A DNA stretch of 25,208 nucleotides from positions 1 through 25,208 of the forward strand of contig CAZEFK010000107.1 of NCBI GenBank assembly GCA_964511405.1. The letters run 5' to 3'. The notes under the pieces are model-generated. The model was not told the origin of the DNA. It saw nothing but the letters and a program-made list of their open reading frames with translations, and did not search any database. This DNA comes from CAZEFK01 sp964511405. GTDB lineage: Bacteria; Pseudomonadota; Alphaproteobacteria; Elsterales; Elsteraceae. Shown here in pieces: positions 1 to 7,534 of the stretch; the first letter of the stretch is position 1; each line of letters begins with the position of its first letter. The translations under genes and the position numbers were made by a program.

Positions 1-2949
1 GTCCAAGAGATCCTGGACTACGGCCTGGTCGGCTGGGCGATGAGCCGCTATTCCGGCTGCTGGATCGCCATGAAGACCATCGCCGAGACCGTCGACAGCT
101 CGGCCAGCGTCCAGGTCGGCCCGGATCGCGCGGCGTTGCGGCTGCCCGACGACTTCGAGATGCCGCCGGGCGGCCTCAACATCCGCTGGCCGGATCCGCC
201 GCTGGAGCAGGAGCATCGGCTGATGCGCCACAAGCTCTACGCGGCGCTGGCCTTCGCCCGGGCCAACCGGCTGGACCGCGTGGTCATCGACAGCCCGGCG
301 CCGCGGCTCGGCATCGTGACCACCGGCAAGTCCTATCTGGACGTCCGCCAGGCTTTCGACGACCTGGGCATCGACGACGAGCTGGCCGCCCGGATCGGCA
401 TCCGCCTGTACAAGGTGGCCATGCCGTGGCCGCTGGAGCGCGAGGGCATCCGGCACTTCGCCGAGGGCCTGGAGGAGATCCTGGTCGTCGAGGAGAAGCG
501 CGCGGTCATCGAGAACCAGCTCAAGGAGCAGCTTTACAACTGGCGCGCCGACGTGCGGCCGCGCGTGATCGGCAAGTTCGACGAGGAGCGCGAGTGGCAG
601 CTGCCCTCGACCTCGGAGCTGACCCCGGCCCGCATCGCCCGGGTCATCGCCCGGCGCATTGCGCGCGTCTACGACAGCGAGCGGATACGCGACCGCCTGG
701 CCTTCCTGGACGCCAAGGACCGCCAGCTGGCCCAGACCCAGGCGGCGATGCAGCGGGTGCCGACCTTCTGCTCGGGCTGCCCGCACAACAGCTCGACCAA
801 GGTGCCCGAGGGCAGCCGTGCCCTGGCCGGCATCGGCTGCCACTACATGACCATCTGGATGGACCGCTCGACGGCCACCTTCAGCCAGATGGGCGGCGAG
901 GGCGTGGCCTGGGTCGGCCAGGCGCCGTTCACCGACACGCCCCACGTCTTCACCAACCTGGGCGACGGCACCTACCAGCATTCCGGGCTGCTGGCGGTGC
1001 GCGCCGCGGTCGCCGCCGGGGTCAACATCACCTACAAGGTGCTGTACAACGACGCCGTGGCCATGACCGGCGGCCAGCCCGTCGACGGTCAATTGAGCGT
1101 GCCGCAGATCAGCCGCCAGCTGGCGGCCGAAGGCGTCAATCCGATCGTGGTGGTCACCGACGAGCCCGGGAAGTATCCGGTCAATGCCGGCTTCGCGCCC
1201 GGTGTCACGGTCGAGCACCGCGACTCCCTGGACGAGGTGCAGCGCCGCCTGCGCCAGGTGCGCGGCGTCAGCGCCCTGATCTACGACCAGACCTGCGCCT
1301 CGGAGAAGCGGCGCCGGCGCAAGCGCGGCCTGATGGCCGACCCGCCGCGGCGCGTGCTGATCAACGAAAGCGTGTGCGAGGGCTGCGGCGACTGCGGCGT
1401 GCAGTCGAACTGCGTGTCGATCCTGCCGGTCGAGACCGAGTTCGGGCGCAAGCGCCAGATCGACCAGTCCAGCTGCAACAAGGACTTCTCCTGCGTCAAC
1501 GGCTTCTGCCCCAGCTTCGTGACGGTCGAGGGCGGCAGCTTGCGCAAGCGCCGCGGCGTCGGCGCCGGCGACTGGCCGGACCTGCCCGAGCCGGCGGTGG
1601 CGGCAACCCCGGAGCCCTACGGCATCCTGGTCACCGGCGTCGGCGGCACCGGCGTCGTCACCATCGGCCAATTGCTGGGCATGGCCGCGCATCTGGAGGG
1701 CAAGGGCTGCTCGGTGCTCGACATGACCGGCCTCGCCCAGAAGGGCGGGGCCGTGTTCAGCCATGTCCGCGTCGCGGCCCGGCCCGAGGACATCCACGCC
1801 GTGCGCATCGCCGCCGGCGAGGCGCACCTGGTGCTGGGCGCCGACCTGGTCACCACGGGCAGCTACGACGGTCTGTCGAAGATGCGCGCCGGGCTGACGC
1901 AGGCCGTGGTCAACAGCCACGAGATCATGACGTCGGACTTCACCCGCAAGCCCGACCTGGCGTTCCCGAAGGACAAGCTGGAGGCGGCGATCCGGCAGTC
2001 GGTCGGCGACGCGGCCCTGCTCCTGGACGCCACCGGCATCGCCACGGCGCTGCTGGGCGACGCCATCGCCGCCAACTGCTTCCTGCTGGGCGTCGCCGCC
2101 CAGCGCGGGCTGTTGCCGGTGTCGGTGGCGGCGATCGAGCGCGCCATCGAGCTCAACGCCGTCGCGGTCGGGTTCAACAAGCAGGCCTTCCTGTGGGGCC
2201 GCCGCGCCGCCCACGACCTCGCCGCCGTGCTCCGGGCGGCCGAGCCGGCGCCGACAGCAATACCGGCGCACCGGCGCCTGTCCGAGAGCCTGGATGAGGC
2301 GATCCAGCGCCGGGTCGCGGCCCTGACCGACTATCAGGACGCGGCCTATGCCGCGCGCTACCGCCAGGCGGTCGATCGGGTCCGCCAGGCCGAGGCCAGC
2401 CGGGCCCCGGGCGAGGCCCTGACCACCGCGGTCGCCCGCTCGCTCTACAAGCTGATGGCCTACAAGGACGAATACGAGGTCGCCCGGCTGCATGCCGATC
2501 CCAAGTTCCAGGCCCAGATCGCCGAACAGTTCGAGGGCGACTACCGGATCGCCTTCCACCTGGCGCCGCCGCTGCTGGCGCGCCGGGATCCGGTCACCGG
2601 GCATCCGCGCAAGACCCGGTTCGGGTCCTGGGCGATGCGGCTGTTCCGGCTGCTCCGGCACCTGAAGGGCCTGCGCGGCGGCCCGTTCGACCTGTTCGGC
2701 CATACCGCCGAGCGCCGCCAGGAACGCCAGGACCTGGCCGATTATCTGGCGCTGATCGACGAGCTGCTGGCCGCGCTGACCCCGGCCAACCGCGATCTGG
2801 CGGTCGAGCTGGCCACCCTGCCCCAGCGCAGTCGCGGCTTCGGCCATGTCCGGGCCGAGCAGCGCGCAGCCGTCAAGCGCGAGGAGGCAGCACTGCTCGC
2901 CCGATTCCGGGCTCCGGCACCGGCACCGGTGCCCCTGGCGGCGGAGTAG
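1..2949 (+). CDS. Indolepyruvate:ferredoxin oxidoreductase family protein (5' end outside window)
   Basis: The reading frame is open from base 1, so the start lies upstream; 982 residues are visible. The family oxidatively decarboxylates aryl-2-oxoacids (indolepyruvate, phenylpyruvate) to acyl-CoA, passing electrons to ferredoxin or a similar carrier in the cytoplasm. Seen in order: a thiamine-diphosphate region with a CSGCPHN motif at visible residues 257-263 and GDGTYQHSG further on; an iron-sulfur segment (CEGCGDC at about 459-465, then SSCNKDFSC); and from about 541 a gamma-type domain starting GILVTGVGGTGVV. This is the alpha-gamma fused form found in many proteobacteria, about 1150-1190 residues when complete, so roughly 170-200 residues are missing. 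The C-terminal 250 residues belong to the long form of the family. Function is by family; substrate preference is inferred. Confidence 0.93.
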   Translation, partial: VQEILDYGLVGWAMSRYSGCWIAMKTIAETVDSSASVQVGPDRAALRLPDDFEMPPGGLNIRWPDPPLEQEHRLMRHKLYAALAFARANRLDRVVIDSPAPRLGIVTTGKSYLDVRQAFDDLGIDDELAARIGIRLYKVAMPWPLEREGIRHFAEGLEEILVVEEKRAVIENQLKEQLYNWRADVRPRVIGKFDEEREWQLPSTSELTPARIARVIARRIARVYDSERIRDRLAFLDAKDRQLAQTQAAMQRVPTFCSGCPHNSSTKVPEGSRALAGIGCHYMTIWMDRSTATFSQMGGEGVAWVGQAPFTDTPHVFTNLGDGTYQHSGLLAVRAAVAAGVNITYKVLYNDAVAMTGGQPVDGQLSVPQISRQLAAEGVNPIVVVTDEPGKYPVNAGFAPGVTVEHRDSLDEVQRRLRQVRGVSALIYDQTCASEKRRRRKRGLMADPPRRVLINESVCEGCGDCGVQSNCVSILPVETEFGRKRQIDQSSCNKDFSCVNGFCPSFVTVEGGSLRKRRGVGAGDWPDLPEPAVAATPEPYGILVTGVGGTGVVTIGQLLGMAAHLEGKGCSVLDMTGLAQKGGAVFSHVRVAARPEDIHAVRIAAGEAHLVLGADLVTTGSYDGLSKMRAGLTQAVVNSHEIMTSDFTRKPDLAFPKDKLEAAIRQSVGDAALLLDATGIATALLGDAIAANCFLLGVAAQRGLLPVSVAAIERAIELNAVAVGFNKQAFLWGRRAAHDLAAVLRAAEPAPTAIPAHRRLSESLDEAIQRRVAALTDYQDAAYAARYRQAVDRVRQAEASRAPGEALTTAVARSLYKLMAYKDEYEVARLHADPKFQAQIAEQFEGDYRIAFHLAPPLLARRDPVTGHPRKTRFGSWAMRLFRLLRHLKGLRGGPFDLFGHTAERRQERQDLADYLALIDELLAALTPANRDLAVELATLPQRSRGFGHVRAEQRAAVKREEAALLARFRAPAPAPVPLAAE

Positions 2950-2977
2950 TCGCGGCAAATCATCGGCGGGCGCGGAA

Positions 2978-2999
2978 CCGGCTGGCATTCGCCAGCCGG
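2978..2999 (+). terminator. Perfect hairpin after the oxidoreductase gene, terminator-like
   Basis: CCGGCTGGC (2978-2986), loop ATTC, and GCCAGCCGG (2991-2999) form a perfect 9-bp stem 29 bases after the stop codon. No T-run follows, so it is not a classical intrinsic terminator. It may stop or pause transcription, or protect the 3' end of the upstream message. Confidence 0.45.
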
Positions 3000-3010
3000 G
3001 GCGCCATAAT
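2982..3010 (+). promoter_or_regulatory. Candidate mrdA promoter overlapping the hairpin
   Basis: CTGGCA (2982-2987, 4 of 6 matches to TTGACA) is followed after 17 bases by CATAAT (3005-3010, 5 of 6 matches to TATAAT). CATAAT stands out in this GC-rich gap. The -35 overlaps the hairpin arm. It is read by eye only. Confidence 0.3.
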
Positions 3011-3022
3011 CCCGGCCACAAT

Positions 3023-3048
3023 CCCCGGGCTGAGCGACAAGCTCGGGG
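3023..3048 (+). other. Hairpin in the mrdA leader
   Basis: CCCCGGGCT (3023-3031) can pair with AGCTCGGGG (3040-3048), giving nine pairs with one G-U wobble around an 8-base loop. It ends 19 bases before the mrdA start codon and could influence translation initiation. No strong Shine-Dalgarno sequence is visible between it and the ATG. Confidence 0.4.
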
Positions 3049-3067
3049 GCGTGGTCGGGTCCGGTCG

Positions 3068-4948
3068 ATGAATCCGCGGGACGTTCAGCGAGAAAAGATC
3101 TTCACCCGCCGGGCGGTTCTGCTCGGCCTCGGGCAGCTGGGCCTGGTCGGCGTCCTGGGCGCGCGGCTGGTCTACCTGCAGGTCATGGAAGCCACCAAAT
3201 ATGCGGTGCTGGCCGACGAGAACCGGATCAGCCCCCGGCTGCTGCCGCCGCAGCGCGGCCGCATCCTGGACCGCAACGGCGAGCCGCTGGCGGTCAACCG
3301 CCTGACCTATCGCGCGGTCGTTGTGCCCGAGCAGGTCCGCAACCTGGACGCCACGCTCGATGCGCTCGCCCAGCTGGTCGGTCTCAGCGACGCCGACCGC
3401 CGGCGCTTCTACCGCGACATGAAGGGCAAGCGGTCGTTCATGCCGATCGCCGTGCGCGAGGACCTGAGCTGGGACGAGCTGGCCAAGCTGGAGCTGAACG
3501 CACCGTTCCTGCCGGGCGTGTCGATCGAAGTCGGCCAGACCCGGCTTTATCCCCACACCGAGTCGGTCGGCCACATCCTGGGCTATGTCGGCGCCGTGTC
3601 CGAGGCCGAGATGGACGACTCCGACGACCCGCTGCTGGAGGTTCCAGGCTTCCGCATCGGCAAGAACGGCATCGAGAGGACCCACGACGACGACCTGCGC
3701 GGCGAAGCCGGCGACAGCGAGATCGAGGTCGACGCCGTCGGCCGGGTGATCCGCGAGCTCGACCGCACCGAGCCGACGCCCGGCAAGGACCTGGAGCTCA
3801 CGCTCGACATCGGCATCCAGGAGTTCGCCCGCGCGCGCATCGGCGAGGAGGCGGCGGCGGCGGTGTGCATGGACGCCCATAGCGGCGAGGTCATCGCCAT
3901 GGTATCGGCGCCCGCCTTCGACCCCAACATGTTCTCGACCGGCCTCAAGGCCAGCGACTGGGAAGAGTTCCTGGCCAACCCCAAGAAGCCGCTGCTCAAC
4001 AAGGCCATCGCCGGCCTCTATTCGCCGGGCTCGACCTTCAAGATGGTGACCGCGCTGGCCGGCCTGGACGCCGGCGTGATCACGCCCGAAACCGCGCTGC
4101 CCTGCACCGGCGAGTACCATCTCGGCAACGCCATCTTCCACTGCTGGCGCTGGAAGCAGGGCGGCCATGGCATGGTCCAGCTGACCCGGGCCCTGGCTGC
4201 CAGCTGCGACTGCTACTTCTACGAGGTCGCCCGCCGCGTCGGCATCGACAAGATCGCGGCCATGGCCCGGCGCATGGGCTTCGGCCAGCGCTTGGGCATC
4301 GACATCCCGGGCGAGAAGCCGGGCATCATCCCGACCACCCAGTGGAAACGCGCGACCTACGGCCAGTCCTGGGGCCAAGGCGAGACGGTGAGCTGCGGCA
4401 TCGGCCAGAGCTATGTGACGGTCACGCCGCTGCAGCTTGCGACCATGACGGCGCGGCTCGCCAATGGCGGCCGCGCCGTGGTGCCGCGCCTGACCCGCCG
4501 CATCGGCGGCCAGCCGCCGACCGATGCCCTCAAGGTGCCGGCCCAGATCGGGCTCAACCCCGCCCATCTCAAGGCGGTCCTGGGCGGCATGGTGGCCGTG
4601 TGCGAGGTCGGCGGCACCGGCTATTCGATCCGCATCACCGAGCCGGGCATGGAGATGGCCGGCAAGAGCGGCAGCGCCCAGGTCCGGCGGATCACCATGG
4701 CCGAGCGCGCGCACGGCCTGCGCCGCGACCAGGACATCCCCTGGGCCGAGCGCGACAACGCCTTCTTCGTGGCGTTCGCGCCGGTGCATGCGCCGCGCTT
4801 CGCGTGCGCCGTCGCCGTCGAGCACGGCCTGCATGGCGCCGACGCCGCCGGTCCGATCGCCCGCGACATCCTGCTGGAAGTCCAGCGCCGCAATCTGGGG
4901 CCGGTGGCGGCCGTCGCCGGCGGAACTCAGATGGCGCGGGCGGAGTAG
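3068..4948 (+). CDS. mrdA: Penicillin-binding protein 2 (peptidoglycan D,D-transpeptidase)
   Basis: 626 residues. PBP2 cross-links peptidoglycan during cell elongation, anchored in the inner membrane with its catalytic domain in the periplasm. An N-terminal cytoplasmic stretch with FTRRA is followed by one membrane helix at about residues 18-38. A PBP dimerisation domain comes next (about 60-230, with RGRILDRNG early). The transpeptidase domain carries SPGSTFK (catalytic Ser322, Lys325), SCD (379-381) in place of SxN, and KSGSAQ (533-538) in place of KTG. The ATG at 3068 was chosen because it gives the usual PBP2 N-terminus; the frame stays open upstream to 2846 but that part overlaps the previous gene and has no PBP character. 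No mreC, mreD or rodA is visible beside it. Confidence 0.95.
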   Translation: MNPRDVQREKIFTRRAVLLGLGQLGLVGVLGARLVYLQVMEATKYAVLADENRISPRLLPPQRGRILDRNGEPLAVNRLTYRAVVVPEQVRNLDATLDALAQLVGLSDADRRRFYRDMKGKRSFMPIAVREDLSWDELAKLELNAPFLPGVSIEVGQTRLYPHTESVGHILGYVGAVSEAEMDDSDDPLLEVPGFRIGKNGIERTHDDDLRGEAGDSEIEVDAVGRVIRELDRTEPTPGKDLELTLDIGIQEFARARIGEEAAAAVCMDAHSGEVIAMVSAPAFDPNMFSTGLKASDWEEFLANPKKPLLNKAIAGLYSPGSTFKMVTALAGLDAGVITPETALPCTGEYHLGNAIFHCWRWKQGGHGMVQLTRALAASCDCYFYEVARRVGIDKIAAMARRMGFGQRLGIDIPGEKPGIIPTTQWKRATYGQSWGQGETVSCGIGQSYVTVTPLQLATMTARLANGGRAVVPRLTRRIGGQPPTDALKVPAQIGLNPAHLKAVLGGMVAVCEVGGTGYSIRITEPGMEMAGKSGSAQVRRITMAERAHGLRRDQDIPWAERDNAFFVAFAPVHAPRFACAVAVEHGLHGADAAGPIARDILLEVQRRNLGPVAAVAGGTQMARAE

Positions 4949-4992
4949 CCGCTTACGATCGGGCTGGGCTATGGCGCGACCGGCGTTGCGGT

Positions 4993-5022
4993 TCGATATC
5001 GGCTGATACACACTGATATCGA
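4993..5022 (+). promoter_or_regulatory. Inverted repeat upstream of the antitoxin gene, candidate operator
   Basis: TCGATATC (4993-5000) and GATATCGA (5015-5022) form a perfect 8-bp inverted repeat with a 14-base spacer. Within it CTGATA occurs twice, at 5003 and 5013, one helical turn apart. It ends 26 bases before the antitoxin ATG and is more AT-rich than its surroundings. FitA-type antitoxins bind inverted repeats in their own promoter, so autoregulation is a reasonable inference. Confidence 0.5.
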
Positions 5023-5048
5023 TGCCAGCATGACCGTCGACTGCCATC

Positions 5049-5312
5049 ATGGCCAATGTGACCATCAGGAACTTGCCCGACGAGGTGCATCGGGCGTTTC
5101 GCGTGCGGGCGGCGCAGCGTGGCCGCAGCACCGAGGCGGAGATCCGCGATATCCTGGAAACCGCCGTTCGGCCGCCCCAGCACGTCAAGCTGGGATCGTT
5201 GCTGGCGGACATTGGCCGCGACGTTGGGCTGACCGACGCGGATTGCGCGGTCTTCGATCAGAGCCGTAGCGCAGCAAGAGCGGCCCTGGACGCAGGCGGC
5301 AGACTGGACTGA
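5049..5312 (+). CDS. FitA-like ribbon-helix-helix antitoxin, without an adjacent toxin
   Basis: 87 residues. The first 45 residues (MANVTIRNLPDEVHRAFRVR onward, then GRSTEAEIRDIL) are the ribbon-helix-helix DNA-binding fold typical of FitA/VapB-type antitoxins: the strand VTIRNLP followed by two helices. The remaining 40 residues would be the toxin-binding tail, with LGSLLADIGRDVGLTDAD and a DQSRS segment. In such loci a PIN-domain toxin normally follows directly, often overlapping the antitoxin stop. Here the next gene, 10 bases on, encodes an unrelated membrane protein. The protein may be a relic, a trans-acting antitoxin or a plain repressor. No clear Shine-Dalgarno precedes the ATG. Confidence 0.85.
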   Translation: MANVTIRNLPDEVHRAFRVRAAQRGRSTEAEIRDILETAVRPPQHVKLGSLLADIGRDVGLTDADCAVFDQSRSAARAALDAGGRLD

Positions 5313-5322
5313 GCTTTTCAGC

Positions 5323-5859
5323 ATGTCCTTGTCCCCCTCTGCTGCGCCGGACCGGCGCGTTTGGCGCGGCAGTCCAGGCCAGGGGACTTTCGCGGCCGTG
5401 ATGGGGGCGATCGTCGCCGCGCCGGTGCTGTTTGGGGTAATCAAACTGCCGGGCTCCTGGTTTGTCTGGCTGTTCGTCGGGCTGGTCGGACCGGTCACGC
5501 TGCTGCTGCTATCCCGAGCCTACAACGAGTTCGCGGTGCGGATCGTCGCCGATGCCGAAGGCCTGGAGGCACGCGTGCCGCGCTGGCTGGGTCCCTTTCC
5601 GGCGCCGCCGGCCCGCACCATCCGCCTCCGCTGGTCGGACATCGTCGGGATCCACCGGGGGCCCCGGAACTATGTGCTGGTCAACTTCCTGGGCCTGCGC
5701 GTGGACTGCACCGCCTTCCGCATCGACGCCGGGGCTCGGCAGCTGACCCTGATGGCCGGCTACGACGCCCGGCGCCGGCGGGACTATGTGGCGGCGAAGG
5801 CCGACTTGGACGAGATCCAAGCGTTCATCGTCGAGCGATCGGGGTTGCACGTCCCGTAG
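5323..5859 (+). CDS. Small membrane protein, PH-like, unknown function
   Basis: 178 residues. I do not recognise a named family. Two hydrophobic segments (about residues 22-40 and 46-64) form a probable helical hairpin. A soluble part follows with IRLRWSDIVGIHRGP and YVLVNFLGLRVDCTAF, a layout resembling bacterial PH-like or YcxB/YdbT-type membrane proteins: two helices, then a beta-rich domain in which an IRLRWSDI strand is common. The start 10 bases after the antitoxin stop suggests cotranscription. A role as the antitoxin's partner cannot be excluded but nothing supports it directly. Confidence 0.7.
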   Translation: MSLSPSAAPDRRVWRGSPGQGTFAAVMGAIVAAPVLFGVIKLPGSWFVWLFVGLVGPVTLLLLSRAYNEFAVRIVADAEGLEARVPRWLGPFPAPPARTIRLRWSDIVGIHRGPRNYVLVNFLGLRVDCTAFRIDAGARQLTLMAGYDARRRRDYVAAKADLDEIQAFIVERSGLHVP

Positions 5860-5892
5860 CGCCCGGCAGCCACGGCCCCGCCGACTCCGCAT

Positions 5893-5924
5893 TTGACATC
5901 GGCCGGCTGCCGCCGACACATAGG
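5893..5924 (+). promoter_or_regulatory. Candidate asd promoter
   Basis: A perfect TTGACA (5893-5898) is followed by CATAGG (5919-5924) after 20 bases, a long spacer. It lies 47 to 78 bases before the asd ATG. The -35 is convincing; the -10 is weak. Confidence 0.35.
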
Positions 5925-5970
5925 GGCCCCATCAACCGCAAGGGTCTTCCCGACCCACTAGGATCGTCCA

Positions 5971-6996
5971 ATGTCTCTGCCAGTCGTCGCGGTGGTCGGC
6001 GCCACCGGGGCCGTGGGAGTCGAACTCCTGCGCGTCCTCGAGGCCCGCCGTTTCCCGATGTCCGATCTTCGTCTGCTCGCCTCGGCCCGGTCCAAGGGCA
6101 AGACGATGACCTTCAAGGGCACCGCGCACACCGTGGCCGAGCTGACCGAGACCAGCTTCGCCGGGGTCGACATCGCGCTGTTCTCGGCCGGCGGGGCGAC
6201 CAGCCGCCACTACGCGCCGATCGCCGCCAAGGCCGGCTGCGTCGTGGTCGACAATTCCTCGGCCTTCCGGATGGACCCGGCGGTGCCGCTGGTGATCCCC
6301 GAGATCAACCCCGAGGCGGTCCGCACCCACCAGGGCATCATCGCCAACCCCAACTGCTCGACCATCATCGGCATCACGCCGCTGTGGCCGCTGCACCGCA
6401 AGAACCCGGTGCGCCGGCTGATCGCGGCGACCTACCAGGCGGCCTCGGGCGGCGGTGCGGCGATGATGGAGGAGCTGGTCGAGTCGACCCGCGCCTACCT
6501 CGACGGCCGGCCGTTCCAGCCGCGGGTGCTGCCCCACGACTATGCGTTCAACCTGTTCAGCCACAACACCAAGATCGATCCGGCGAACGGGTACAACGAA
6601 GAAGAGCTGAAGATGGTCAAGGAGACCCGCAAGATCTTCGGCGACGACACGATCCGGATCACCGCCACCTGCGTGCGCGTGCCGGTGCTGCGTGCCCATT
6701 GCGAGGCGCTGACCGTCGAGTTCGCGAACCCGATCACGCCGGACGAGGTGCGCGCGGTGCTGGCCGGCGCCCCGGGCGTCAAGCTGGTCGACGACCCCGA
6801 GCGCAACTATTTCCCGATGCCCAAGGATGCCTCGGGCCAGGACGACATCCTGGTCGGCCGCATCCGCCAGGACATCAGCGACCCCACCGGCCACACCATC
6901 GCGATGTTCGTGGCCGGCGACCAGCTGCTCAAGGGCGCGGCGCTCAACGCCGTGCAGATCGCCGAGCGCCTGGTCGATCACCTGGCCACCGTCTGA
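5971..6996 (+). CDS. asd: Aspartate-semialdehyde dehydrogenase
   Basis: 341 residues, normal length. It reduces L-aspartyl 4-phosphate to L-aspartate 4-semialdehyde with NADPH, in the cytoplasm, feeding lysine, threonine, methionine and diaminopimelate synthesis. The NADP-binding loop is GATGAVG (10-16), the catalytic cysteine is Cys129 in NPNCSTI, the acid-base histidine is probably His243 in LRAHCEAL, and AATYQAASGGG is a family hallmark. AGGA at 5961-5964 sits 6 bases before the ATG. The gene appears monocistronic, with its own candidate promoter and a terminator behind it. Confidence 0.96.
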   Translation: MSLPVVAVVGATGAVGVELLRVLEARRFPMSDLRLLASARSKGKTMTFKGTAHTVAELTETSFAGVDIALFSAGGATSRHYAPIAAKAGCVVVDNSSAFRMDPAVPLVIPEINPEAVRTHQGIIANPNCSTIIGITPLWPLHRKNPVRRLIAATYQAASGGGAAMMEELVESTRAYLDGRPFQPRVLPHDYAFNLFSHNTKIDPANGYNEEELKMVKETRKIFGDDTIRITATCVRVPVLRAHCEALTVEFANPITPDEVRAVLAGAPGVKLVDDPERNYFPMPKDASGQDDILVGRIRQDISDPTGHTIAMFVAGDQLLKGAALNAVQIAERLVDHLATV

Positions 6997-7016
6997 TTCC
7001 CATGTAACCGATGGCC

Positions 7017-7049
7017 GGCCGCGCGCGAACTCCGTGCGCGGCCGTCTTT
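7017..7049 (+). terminator. Intrinsic terminator candidate after asd
   Basis: GGCCGCGCGCG (7017-7027), loop AACTC, and CGTGCGCGGCC (7033-7043) form an 11-bp stem with one G-U pair, followed by GTCTTT. It lies 21 bases after the asd stop, before the cytochrome genes. Confidence 0.6.
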
Positions 7050-7084
7050 GCCGCGTCCCGCTTGTGCCGTTGGAGACCCTGTGC

Positions 7085-7534
7085 ATGCGAGTCCGGATTG
7101 CCATCGCCGCCGCCGTCGCCGTTTTGCTGGGTGCAGCGCTCAGCGCCCACGCCCAGGACGCCAAGTCGATCTTTGAAAAGCGCGACGACACGATGAAGCT
7201 GCTCGGCAAGAGCTTCTACCCGATCAACCGCGCCCTGAAGGGCACGGTGCAGCTGGATCTGGCCGCCGCGGCCACCACCACCGACACCGCCGCCCAGTCG
7301 CTGAGCCCGGCGTTGTTCGCGCCCGGCTCCGACCTGCCCGACAGCAACATGAAACCCGAAGCCGGCCAGCAGCCCGAGAAAGTCGCCAAGTACCTCGCCG
7401 ACCTCAAGGTCAATACGGCGAAGCTGGTCGAGACCGCCAAGGGCGGCGACAAGGAGGCGATCGCGGTCGCCTTCCAGTCCGCCAACCAGGTCTGCAACGC
7501 CTGCCACCAAGACTTCCGTAAGCCGCGGCAATGA
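7085..7534 (+). CDS. Cytochrome c' / c556-type periplasmic monoheme cytochrome
   Basis: 149 residues. A signal peptide (residues 1-24, ending SAHAQ) exports it to the periplasm. The single CNACH heme site (137-141) is close to the C-terminus, which with the helical body (FEKRDDTMKLLGKSFYPINRALKG early, VAKYLADLKVNTAKLVETA later) identifies the cytochrome c' (Cytochrom_C_2) four-helix bundle. Members carry electrons or bind small gases such as NO; which applies here is unknown. GGAGA at 7072-7076 lies 8 bases before the ATG. Its stop overlaps the start of the diheme cytochrome by ATGA, so the two are translationally coupled. Confidence 0.9.
   Translation: MRVRIAIAAAVAVLLGAALSAHAQDAKSIFEKRDDTMKLLGKSFYPINRALKGTVQLDLAAAATTTDTAAQSLSPALFAPGSDLPDSNMKPEAGQQPEKVAKYLADLKVNTAKLVETAKGGDKEAIAVAFQSANQVCNACHQDFRKPRQ

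Noticed and set aside
426..2297. Long plus-strand frame of 623 codons inside the oxidoreductase gene
   Set aside because: Out of frame with a well-supported gene; the product is low-complexity Arg/Gly/Pro-rich and has no recognisable motif.
2960..5212. Long open frame on the minus strand, 750 codons, opposite mrdA
   Set aside because: It is a shadow caused by high GC. Composition is rich in Ala, Gly, Arg and Asp with no domain, and the plus strand has all PBP2 motifs.
4953..5498. Minus-strand frame over the antitoxin, considered as a possible missing toxin
   Set aside because: It has no PIN acidic residues or other toxin motif and overlaps the antitoxin antisense.
5361..7007. Plus-strand frame of 548 codons spanning the membrane protein gene and asd
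   Set aside because: It crosses two supported genes in another frame and is Arg/Pro/Gly-rich without domains.
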